Part shown: positions 53,993 to 64,000 of the stretch, in pieces
How positions within the stretch are numbered: position 1 is the first letter of the stretch
How the letters are laid out: each line of letters begins with the position of its first letter
From: Chaenocephalus aceratus
Lineage: Eukaryota > Chordata > Actinopteri > Perciformes > Channichthyidae
Length of the DNA: 64,000 nucleotides
Direction of reading: 5' to 3'
Assembly (NCBI GenBank): GCA_023974075.1
Contig: CM043801.1
Coordinates: forward strand, 19,373,781-19,437,780
Made by a program: the position numbers and the translations under genes
The notes under the pieces: generated by a model
What the model was told of the DNA's origin: nothing
What the model saw: the letters and a program-made list of their open reading frames with translations, nothing else
The model's database searches: none

Positions 53993-56900
53993 TTACATAT
54001 GTCCGTCTCCCATATGACCCCCACCAAGCTGCATGGAGGGGTCCACGCCTGAAACTTTTTCCTCCTCTCTCCTCTTGAGGCAGGCAGCCTTTGGGTTCAA
54101 ATTACGCTCTTTGAAAAAAAAGGAGCAACACTTAGATTAAAAACAGGAAGAGGAAGTATGGGACTTCTAGTGAACATCTCATTATGCTTCCTCAGAAATC
54201 TTTTAAGAGATTAAAGCAGAGTTTTAAACAAACAAAAAAGGTCAAAAGTTGACACGGGGGAACAAAAAGGAGAAAAGCAAGATAGGAAAATGAAAAGTAA
54301 GATGAGAATCAGACGCAGGCATTTGGCAGAGGGCAGGGATATACTTCCTCAAAGATTCTCCCTTTCTTCTCCCTTTTTCAGAGTTAAGAGTAAAGAGAAC
54401 GGCAAAGGAAATGCCACACAGTCAGTGAGAATAAACTTTAACAAAGATATTTTCCTACGGGTGAATGACTGGCAGCTAATCCAGCTACAATCAGAGATGG
54501 TTGTCGTCTGTGTGGATCAGACCTTCCTGTATCGGCTGACCTACCTCGAACCTGCTTCTCCAGGCCCATAATGACCTGCACAGCCTGCTGCAGGATGATA
54601 AGCTTGGTCTGGGCCTTGTCGGTCTGCGTGTGGACCGAAACCATCCTGCCCAGCTCTCTGAAGGCTTCGTTAATGTCGCGCACGCGCACCCTCTCCCTAG
54701 TGTTGTTAGCGTGGCGACGCTCCTTCTCCCTCGCCTCCTTCTCCTCCGCAGTCAGGTTCTCATCGTTCACCGAGACAACGCTGCAGCCAGGAGGAGAAGT
54801 GGGGATGGGAGGGGCCGGTTAACAAACCCAAATCACAGCTCTTACTAAATCAGGACTACATGTTCTCACAAAAACGACACGTATACAGTTTTCAACCTAT
54901 GACGCAGCTTTAAGCTTTATATTTGTCTTCCTTTAGAATATGTATTCTGTTATTAGGAAACGTTTTATATCTTAAATGCATGTTTATATTTCAAGCTCTT
55001 CACCCAATACGTTGAGACGAGGAGTTGCTGAAGAGGATCCCAGTGGAGGGGCTGTTTTGCAGTAGAGAACGGAGGGTAGGTATAACTCTTCCCGTGGATC
55101 TACAGCACGCAAATGATGTCACAACCAAATGATTTCTAACGAGTAACCGATCATTTGGGAATCACGATACCAGGTGTAACTAATCTGTCCTGAAGTCTAA
55201 CCAACCACAGTTTATTTAGGTCATTTGGGTCCAGGGTGGAAGTTCAGGGGATATAGTGACTGTCCAGCAGAATGACAAAGAAGTTATGAGGAGAGAGAGA
55301 GAGAGAAAGGGAGAGAGAGGAAGCAACACCCTCTGCCAACATAGAAAGAGCCACAGAGAAAAGCCAAGAGGAGAGACTGAGGGCATTAAATACATCAGCA
55401 GTAGATGTATTTATCTGAATGTGAGGAAGAGGAGGTCACTGCTGATATCTGTAAAAAGAAAATGACAGAGGACGAGGGAGTGGATGGGGAAATGGAAAGG
55501 ATTGTCTCTCGAAAACAGGGTGGCAAACTAAAGAGTTAATGCTTGAAAGGCTGGACATGCAGCACAGAGACACTGCAACACAGCTGAAGGCCGGTTTAAC
55601 ACCACACCACAGTCCTGCTTTCATGCCAACCAAAGGGGAGCAGACGGGGGCATTATGAAAAAATGTATAAAAAGAAACACTGAAATAATTAAATTAAAGA
55701 AGATGACTGTAGTTTAGTTTAAAGCTTAATGAGGCATCAGTGAAAAAAAGCAAATAAGCATACAGAAAGATGTTAATACAGGGAGAAGCAGAGAGACACT
55801 TAAGCACTTCACAGGGGAAACAGACAGGCCATTATAAGACAACACATACTGCATCAGGACATCGAGCAGTGCTGTATGTGTTGCCAGAAAACCTTAGAGG
55901 ATGAACTGGAGAATGGGCATGTCTTCAAAACAACCACACAGCTTCATTTCCTTACTTTGTTGATCCTTTCTTTTTAAGATCGAATGCAAAAAAGTGACAT
56001 TGCTGATCGAGTTAACCACAACAAGTGGAGTCAAATGGATTACCAGAATGAGTTTGAAAAGTATTTGAAATAACTAGCTGGGAAGTGAAGCCGTGTGGGA
56101 GTTTCAGTTTGTAAAGAGGCCCTTCCCCTCCTCTCCCTTCCTCCCTGGACACCCACTGACCTCGGACTTGCTGCTCCAGGTTGAGTATAACGTTAACGGC
56201 CTGTTGCAGTACGATCAATTTGGTCTGCGGTTTCTCGTGGCTCATATGGAGCTGACACATGCGTCCCAGCTCCTTAAAAGCCTCGTTGATGTCCCGCACA
56301 CGTAGCCGCTCACGGGTGTTGTTTGCCATCCTCCTCACTTTCTCCCGCTCAGCCTTAACCTCCACTGGAAGATCTTCATCGTCTTCCTCATCATCCAAAC
56401 TAGCGAAGCGCCATTGGCAGATGAGGAGGGAATAAAACAACAGTATGGGTACAGTTCATCACTTCTGATAATAACTTCCCGATTATGGTCTTAGTCATGT
56501 CCAAACCAGATGGAGCGGGATACCCTTTCAGAGCAACTCAATGACAAACACCGCTACTGTGTATAGCTGCTACAGTAGCTACAGTAGCAGTGTATAGCTG
56601 CTACAGTAGCGGTGTATAGCTGCTACAGTAGCGGTGTATAGCTGCTACAGTAGCGGTGTATAGCTGCTACAGTAGCAGTGTATAGATGCTACAGTAGCTA
56701 CAGTAGCGGTGTATAGCTGCTACAGTAGCAGTGTATAGCTGCTACAGTAGCGGTGTATAGTATAGATGCTACAGTAGCTACAGTAGCGGTGTATAGCTGC
56801 TACAGTAGCGGTGTATAGCTGCTACAGTAGCGGTGTATAGATGCTACAGTAGCGGTGTATAGCTGCTACAGTAGCTACATTAGCGGTGTATAGCTGCTAC

Positions 56901-59900
56901 AGTAGCAGCGTTTGGCTTTGAGTTGCAAGTTAAAGGTCCCATTTGTTTAAAGCCTTTCACTTCATTGAACTCCAAAAACTGACTTTTTATTTTCTTCTAA
57001 TAATTGTCATGAAGGTATCCTTTGTCTCTACTTTTGCTACATAAGAATATTTAATGTTAATTTCTGGTAATTTATCTTTATATTTGATACATATGTTGAC
57101 ACCCCTGTAAGGTTGTCAGATTTAGAAAAGGAGATAGTTACCCAGCTATTACTGTTCATGGATGTTGATTTAGATTTGTGATCTCTTGGTAATGCAGTCC
57201 TCCAACTACTAAGGTCATCCCACTCAACATAACAGATTAGGAAACTTTTAACATATGCAGTAATGCTTTAGAACAAAAGTATTAATTACTAATCAAATCC
57301 ATTAAAAAGTGAAATATAACGTGTTGTCATTTCATAGAGCCCTATAGTATACATGCATGAGAAATGATTGACTATAAACAATCATATCTCAAAGGTTATA
57401 AGACCATTTCCAGACACATATTATATACTTAAATCACAGCAGCATGTTTTGCCCTGAAATCTCATGCAGTGATAGAAGAGTATAAACTTTGTGCTAAAAA
57501 AAGGTTTTAGACACCTCGTTCCAAGCCGGGCTTTCACGTCTTTTTTCTCGTCCTCTGACCTGTCGGTAATTGAGCAGTTTTCATCGTCCTCCTTGTCCTC
57601 TCGTTTTATATCAGACCCACTGGAGCGATTGAGGCTCCCGGACAGGCCTGCACAGGCATTCAATAACAAAGATACTGAATAAGAGGAATAGAACCAGTTA
57701 ATGTTAAATTACATTCAATGGTGGGAAGTATTATCCCACGCTGTGACATCAATGTGAACAAAAGATCATCAAAAGTCTCACCGGTGAAGCCTTCAGGCTG
57801 AGAGCCCGGCGGGCCTGACGCGGGGCCGTGGTGACCCCCGTGCATCAGGCCTCCACTAGAGGGCAGACCAGCAGAGTCCTCATGGAGGCTGGACATCTTC
57901 AGGACAACAATGAAACCGGGTTTAAATGATCATGTAAGACGTGTTTATAAAGGGCTCTCACTGTTACTTTTTCTTTCATTTGACATATCAAACTTCATTT
58001 AGTCACTAGCGCACAGATTTCCTTGGCTGCTATTTGTTTGTCTCACCAGTCCAGGCAGGCGGCTGGCCAATCCGAGTGCTGCGCTGGTGAAGGCAGGAGG
58101 TAACCCTAAGCCTGACGCCAGCAGACTGTGCATCTCAGCCAGGCCTGGCCCTCCTTGTCCGCTGGCGTGACGCTGAAGAACATTGAGGGCTTCGTCCAGA
58201 CGGTCCTCCATTTTATTGGGCTACAGAGAATGAAGGATAAGGCAGACTGAGATGGCAGAAGGTGATGCAAGCATAACCGTATAGCATCCTGTGTTTTCCT
58301 CTGTCATTTACTTCAACCATCTTTTGTTGTATCTCTTACGTTAAAAAAAAAGGGGTTGTTGTGTTTGTAAATGAATGAAGGTGGGTTTTTTGCACGAACG
58401 TTCTTGCAGTAATTGTGAATCTGCACTTGTTTAGTAGTACATAACTGTATGATTTAACGAGTATGAATGCAAATGCAAATAGATACATTTATAGTTTTAG
58501 GATGTACATTCATATATAGATATATTAACATTTGTTTTTTTGATTTACATTCTGCATCTATTCAGTACCTGTGGGCATAAACGCTTATGAACTCAAACGT
58601 ATGCCGACTCACCATGGACTGAAGTCCACTGTCAAAGTTGGGTGAAGGTGTGGCCTGGCCAGAGGACCGAGTCCACTGGGATGCAGAGCCTAGAAGAGAG
58701 ATTACAAGGTTCAGTTCAGTTGCCCTCATGTACTGCATCAGCTGATCTCCTGCTTTAAACTGAGCAAGTCCACTATTTTAAAACAAGGCCTCTCTTTATT
58801 GGTTCATGATCATCATCTTCCTCCCTCTTTTGTTCTCCTTCACCGTGTGCCAGCAACAGCAGCAGCAGCATGGTGTGATGAGCTCACTCCTGGACTCAGT
58901 GCACAGACAAATGGGGAAGTGACCCCAACCCACTTTCTACTGTATTTTCCCCATTAGTTCCCCATAGTTATATTTGGATGGCGTGCACGCGTGTGTGTGT
59001 TATAAAGATCAAGTGACGGTTAAGCTGGGTGGTGGACCATGCGTTACATGTTTAGTATAAACAGATAGATGTACTATGTCTGCTATTTTATAAATTACCC
59101 ATTTAAAAAAAACACGTATTTGTGAATATTGGTACGATTTAAGTGAGGACCTTTCTTAAAAATCTGAAATGTTTTCACTTTAAATCGGTACTTAAAATAT
59201 TAACTAACCGTATCATATATTTGAAGTGTGACATTATCGATGAATATTAACATGGAAGTTTGCACATTAGAAAGTATGGATCCCTCAATACACAAAAAGA
59301 ACTTGCACCGCTAACCCAATAGATGGAGCTACTTGTCACTAAGAACCATTCAGGCTTAGTCAGAGGGACAACAATGTATTTTAAAAGATTATATAATTCC
59401 ATTATATGACAGGAAAGACCCCTTGTTGCACCAACAAACCTACCTAACAGCCGGCTCACTTTGAGACCTCTGGGAACAAAAGACTAGAGATATTCCCTCA
59501 CCTGATACAGCCTGGGGAGAGCCAGCGGGAGTGGACGGAGACGGAGGGTAGGTGTTACTGTGTGGATCGGAGGGATAGATCTGGAAAGAGGAAGAAATTG
59601 TTTCTAATTAAATAACATGCCAACGTATTCCTTTACATGAATTTTGGTCTAGGAACACGGCTTTGCCATGAGTACATATTTTTATTATAACTTACAGATG
59701 CTAGGGCTTTTCCAATCTCATCCCCTGAACTTCCTGGTACTGTTCCTCGATTTGCTTTTGGGGAAGGAAAAAAGTATTGAAATGAGATCCTATGCTCAAC
59801 AAATACTAAGCAATGTGACAATAGTGGAGGAAAACATGAAGCACTTTTCACACAAAAAGGTTTACCCATAATGGGGTCAGCCATAGGGGGGGTGTGGCTG

Positions 59901-62900
59901 GGGACCCCGAAGCTGCTGGGGCCTGAGTGGAAGCCCGCAGGATGAGCCCCGTTCACCTCCCCGCCATGCATGGGGTAGTTCTGGGGAGAGAGGGGCAGTG
60001 GCTGCCGTTTCTGAAAAACAAAGACACCCAATCATTTAAAAGCGTGAGCAAACAGAAGCCCTCAATGATGCATTAGTCAACACGTGTCAAAGACCTCATA
60101 ATGCCTTCAAAGAAAAACTAAAAGTATGAACCAAAGTATGAAGGCACAACTTACCAGTCTGTCTTGGGGGTTGATGGCAGTGAAGGGAGCATGCTGGCTC
60201 AGATGGGGGGGGTTGCCCAGCATGGTAGTATATCCAGGCTGAACCATCGACCTGGCAGTGCCCCATGGATCAGAGGGCGGGTGAAGGCCTTCTGTCGGGG
60301 GGCATCCAGCGGAGGAAAGGGGGGGGCAAGAAGGGCGAGGGATAACCAGCCACAGGAGAGGAGAGGACAATGAAGGCCACATATGAGACATGTCACATTA
60401 CTGTGATGACTTCATTCAACTGTGATGCACTATTCAGCACCCAGGCACCCCCGGTGTTCACTGGCATACGGCTACCGCACCTACGGTCACCCGAACATCC
60501 AGAAGGATATCACGGGGAGCTCATTTTACAACCATACCGGCTTTAAAAAAGGAATATTCCAGGTCAATATTGCTTTTATAGATTTTCTATACATTTCCCC
60601 ACATTGACAACAAGTGTCTAGGTCAGAATTAACTTCTCAAACTACAACAATGAACAAGAGAAAGCTCTCAAAGCAAATGTTGTTTAGACTGACCTTGCAT
60701 GTAGAATGGTGGTGGGTAGACATTTCCTGGCTTCGGGGCTGGGTAGCCAGCGTTGTCCCTGGTAAACTCCTCTCCTGAGGCCGATGCATAAACCTACAAA
60801 GGATAAACAATAGAGAAAAATGTAACTCTTTAGTTCAGAGCTTTGAATTGTGTCATAAATCACTTTATGCAAACAATATAATGTATATACATCTTTCGGT
60901 TCAGTAGATACTATATATGGCATATTTATTTTGAGATACTCATAACAAAGTTCAGTGGGAGCTTCCTTGTGCTTAGGATGGAGACCACGGATTAGTTTTC
61001 TCATAAAAATAGTATCTGGTGTTACATTTTCAAAATTATAAAAGAATATGTTTGCATTAAATCCCTGATCAAACAGCTCCTAAAAGTATGTGTTCCTTAC
61101 TAGGCCGGAATCTATTTTTACAATCAGGTTTTACTACTTAATTAGATAAACAGGCGATTGCAACATGGCTGCAGACTGAGCATAATGTATCGAATGTGCT
61201 GTGTCAGTGATTTTATTGGGCTCTGTCTCCAATCTCTTAGGGCCTTTTTACATTTGATCCTATTAAACAGAAACACACTGAGATAATTACAGATATACAA
61301 TGCACACTTTCTAACCCAGGATGATGTGATCACACAATGGGAGATGCAGTCGGATTTAGTACATGGTATAATGGGTATTAAGAAGCCAATGTTCTGAACC
61401 ACCATAGCATTCTTAATCAAGATTATTCTAGACGCACAGCAAGTATCAAACTGTGTCTGCAGAACTCACATCCAAATGGACTGAAGTTTTCTTCTGTAAT
61501 TTGATTAAACAGAGAAAAAGGAGAGGGAAAAGAAGGGAGAGGAGAAGAGGGAACGGAGAGATGCACTCCTAATTACTGAACCATCTGCCGAATCCTGGAT
61601 GGCAGCCAACTCCACTGGCAGCTGGGATAGAGGGATGGGGGAGGGAGAGAGAGAAAGGGGAGGGAGGCGGCGGGAAGGAGAGGGAGGGAGCTGTGGGGTA
61701 AGAGAGGAGGGGGAGGGGGAAAGGAAGAAACAGAGAAGAGGAGGAAATAGGGTGCACAGAGAGCGAGGGAGAGGGAAAAAATGAGGTGGAGTACGAGCCA
61801 TCAAACCCCGGCATGAATTCCCCTCAGTGATCTAACGGGTTGGCTTGGCAGAGACCAAGAAATGTGGCCATAACGCAAAGGGCCTACAAATACAACACAC
61901 TATAAATACAAGCTGCAAATGAGTGACTGGGTGAATGAGTGGCTCCTCACTCCCCCACCCCTTTTTTTTTTACTTCGGTGGTGCAGATACACAGCTGTAA
62001 GAGCTGGATGTCCTGTGTTGCAGCTATTCTCCTACTTTGCGAGCCAAGGAGAGGCTTAAGATGCAGAATGGAATGTGAAAAGGGGGCGTAAAACATGACA
62101 ACATGAGCTCCCATGGACTGACTGCAAGGGCTGAGATATAGTTCAGGACTCCAACGTTTCTGGATGCTAGTACTCACCGAGGAGGGCAGGCCAGGGGGCA
62201 CCTTCCTGATCTTTTTTGGCTGTGTGCCTGAAGGGAAGAAGACCGAGGGAAATCACATAAGCATGCACACATGCACAAAGATCTTAACTTATTGCAGCAG
62301 AGATTTTACAACCACCAATGTAGGGATTCAGTCATGCAAACAGAATCTATCCATCTGTCTTGTGACCACTCATAAAGGCCTAATCAAAAGGTATGTCGAC
62401 TCTGATGTTATTCAGTGACTTTCCTCATTGAGCACTCAGGGATTTCACTTTCTTTAACCAAGCAGAAGTGAACATTTATTTTTCAAACCGCAACTAGAGA
62501 AGTGATGACAAACATGGTCTTAAATATAAATCAGAACAAAGAAAATATTTTTTGTAAGGAATGACCATGACTGTATTGAACACTGTTGTAGATACTAGGC
62601 TTCACAAACTTACCAATGGGCTCCTGTGAGGGTCTCCTACGAGAGTTGCTTCCCTCATATGAGGAATAAAACTGGGAGTTGGACTTCATGCCAGACGGGG
62701 AGAGGGCATCAGGACTGGGCATGGGCATTTCACTGGGCATAAAGCCCGGCTAGAGATGGTAAAAAAAACACAAGCTCATGTAGTGTAAAAGTAATAAATG
62801 ATGGCAGTAAATTCAGATGGATTTATGGTAGGAAATATGTCGCAGAGACAATTCTTTCCTAAAAGAGCATCAGGAGAGAAGGGGCGATGATCCTAACTGA

Positions 62901-63711
62901 TTTACCTGTGGTGCAAATGATGAGTAAGGTCCTCGCTCAGGCTTTCCTGTTCGGAGAAAGGAATATAAAACCAGGTCATGATTGTGAAAATTGGGCTTTT
63001 ATGTCAATATTAAATCACAATCTGGACGTTCCCCTTTCTCCATTTGGGTGCCTCCCATCTGCTGTGTGAGTGTATATGATAATGTGTGGTATTTATGGCT
63101 GTGGACAGCAAAACAACAACAAATTGGCCCATTATAAATGGTTCAGGGGCAATTGTGCCAAACCTCTGTCCCCTCCCCTGACAGTTAAACAGAAGAGAGC
63201 TATAGGCTACTGGAGTCCCAAGGGAGAGCCTTGTTTGTGCATGGGTGCCCTTTACACCCCACCACCCCCTCTTGCCCTGAACACACAAACTGCAACAACA
63301 ACACATGAAAACTCCCCTCCTCCACATCCTCCCTGATTACCCTGCTCCCTTCATCCATTGCCACCTAAGCATAAATATGGCTTGCCCTAAAGTGGCACAT
63401 TGGTGTCTAACCTATGAGTGACTGCTCTCTCCAACAAACACCTCATTGTGTAGGTTCAGTCACACAGTTCATTTATTTAAACTTCTACATTCCAGTCAGC
63501 ATGTTCTTCTATCATTAAGTCCTGATATCAAAAACACTGGCCCCAAATGTCCATGGATCTCTTTAATAAGAAAACGAAATGCAATGTAAAAGGTGTCTTT
63601 GCTTCAACTGCTTAGTTCAAGTCAAAGCTTCTTACCAACAATACCTGATCCATACATGGGGGCGGGCGCAATGCCCTCCTGCTCACTGTAGAGGCCTTGT
63701 TCTCCATAACC
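53993..63711 (-). CDS. tcf3: Tcf3 (E2A) class I bHLH transcription factor, 5'-partial
   Basis: E proteins dimerise with tissue-specific bHLH factors on E-boxes (lymphoid, muscle and neural programmes). Exons (minus): 63,636-63,711, 62,906-62,946, 62,614-62,749, 62,178-62,227, 60,694-60,793, 60,155-60,291, 59,866-60,010, 59,696-59,754, 59,502-59,580, 58,613-58,689, 58,047-58,220, 57,782-57,896, 57,515-57,647, then either 56,161-56,399 or 54,545-54,780, then 53,993-54,108. With the E12-type exon this is 558 codons plus TAA. Landmarks: [13 protein letters not shown] (NLS-like), [20 protein letters not shown] (activation domain 2), [17 protein letters not shown], bHLH, and [20 protein letters not shown]. 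The N-terminal activation domain 1 exons lie beyond 64,000. tcf3 is preferred to tcf4 or tcf12 by synteny with uqcr11, mbd3 and mex3d. Confidence 0.93.
54545..54780 (-). CDS. tcf3: tcf3 alternative bHLH exon, E47-type
   Basis: The 236-bp exon encodes [60 protein letters not shown] and [33 protein letters not shown] and QQAVQVI mark it as the E47 version. It can replace the E12-type exon because both start in the same phase and end GTNCGAG|GT. Unusually, the Cys of the E2A helix-1 motif (GRMCQMH in human) is Val here, and the loop is changed. Confidence 0.93.
56161..56399 (-). CDS. tcf3: tcf3 alternative bHLH exon, E12-type
   Basis: The 239-bp exon encodes [60 protein letters not shown] and [19 protein letters not shown]. 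The acidic stretch before the basic region and RLRVRD, AFKELG, EKPQTK and ILNLEQQVR mark it as the E12 version. In mammals this acidic N-terminal region inhibits homodimer DNA binding. It is upstream of the E47-type exon, the same order as in human. Confidence 0.94.
56565..56910. repeat. 22-bp minisatellite with palindromic core
   Basis: About 15 copies of GTGTATAGCTGCTACAGTAGC-type units plus a few variants sit in the tcf3 intron between the common exon (57,515) and the E12-type exon (56,399). The core GCTACAGTAGC is a perfect inverted repeat. Variants swap CGG/CAG and some units have an extra GCTACAGTA. Confidence 0.95.
56911..57514 (-). other. tcf3: tcf3 intron, no recognised element
   Basis: AT-rich intron sequence between the minisatellite and the common exon. 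Nothing else is seen. Confidence 0.55.
58690..59501 (-). other. tcf3: tcf3 intron, no recognised element
   Basis: Intron between ..SPQAVSG and SASQWTRSS. It carries a CAG-rich short run near 58,853-58,868 and a GT run near 58,990. Confidence 0.5.
60794..62177 (-). other. tcf3: tcf3 intron containing a purine-rich tract
   Basis: A 1.4-kb intron between KVPPGLPSS and [10 protein letters not shown]. The strongest feature is the GA-rich tract listed separately. I see no coding segment or element. Confidence 0.55.
61504..61785 (+). repeat. Polypurine (G/A-rich) tract
   Basis: About 280 bp is almost entirely purine on the plus strand, densest at 61,625-61,780 (GGGAGGGAGAGAGAGAAAGG and similar). 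It is imperfect rather than a simple repeat. Such tracts can form triplex or G-rich structures; on the tcf3 strand it is pyrimidine-rich. Confidence 0.85.
62947..63635 (-). other. tcf3: tcf3 intron, no recognised element
   Basis: Intron between the exon ending GSGIVG and the exon starting [10 protein letters not shown]. The plus-strand open frames here have no family resemblance. Confidence 0.5.
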
Positions 63712-64000
63712 CTGAGGGAAAAAGACAGTATGATAGAAAATAGGGCGATACAAAAAAATATATAAGAACGTAGCCCATTATTAGTACACCTTTCACACCA
63801 AAGCAGTTCAACTCTTGTGTGTTCATGTGAAAACTCACATTAGCAAACTTGGCTCTGAGGTGTGTTTATGGTTCTTGGATGAAAAGGTGCTTATAAGATT
63901 CTTCAGCAGCTACTATAAGATCGCATATATCCATTTGTTCAACCTGTGATAACTACAGTTATACTTAATGTCTATCAAAATGTTCTAGTAATGTGCATAC

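Overview
The window is vertebrate nuclear DNA, most likely from a teleost fish. The genes are intron-rich with consensus GT-AG splice sites. Introns carry fish-type transposons (Tc1/mariner, L2-like LINE, hAT and TTAA-flanked MITEs) and long microsatellites. Five genes can be read by exon-by-exon translation, and their reading phases join without conflict. No prokaryotic, phage, CRISPR or novel defence-type system is present.

Layout, left to right. (1) 1-6,600: an unc13a intron filled by a nested transposon stack: AAGTAC-rich repeat > TTAA MITE and Tc1 element > L2-like LINE > hAT element. (2) 6,604-27,440 (+): unc13a without its N-terminal exons; at least 33 exons encode an acidic/Pro-rich linker, calmodulin site, C1, C2B, MUN and C2C. 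Its introns hold a Harbinger-like MITE, two hAT MITEs with exact 8-bp target duplications, a tRNA-derived SINE and a ~195-bp GT tract. (3) 30,965-39,000 (-): mex3d (two KH domains and a RING), tail-to-tail with unc13a. (4) 41,110-46,353 (-): mbd3, whose product keeps the NuRD-binding parts but lacks the first half of the methyl-CpG-binding domain. (5) 49,118-50,284 (-): uqcr11, a 56-residue complex III subunit. (6) 51,300-beyond 64,000 (-): tcf3 (E2A), lacking its N-terminal exons, with both alternative bHLH exons (E12-type and E47-type).

mex3d, mbd3, uqcr11 and tcf3 are also neighbours on human 19p13.3, which supports the paralogue assignments; unc13a next to them differs from human, where UNC13A is at 19p13.11. 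The genes share no pathway beyond the fact that Mbd3 and Tcf3 are nuclear regulators, Mex3d an RNA-binding E3 ligase, Uqcr11 mitochondrial and Unc13a presynaptic. The most notable biology is the MBD-truncated mbd3, the unc13a microexons and GT tract, the alternative tcf3 bHLH exons and the nested transposons.
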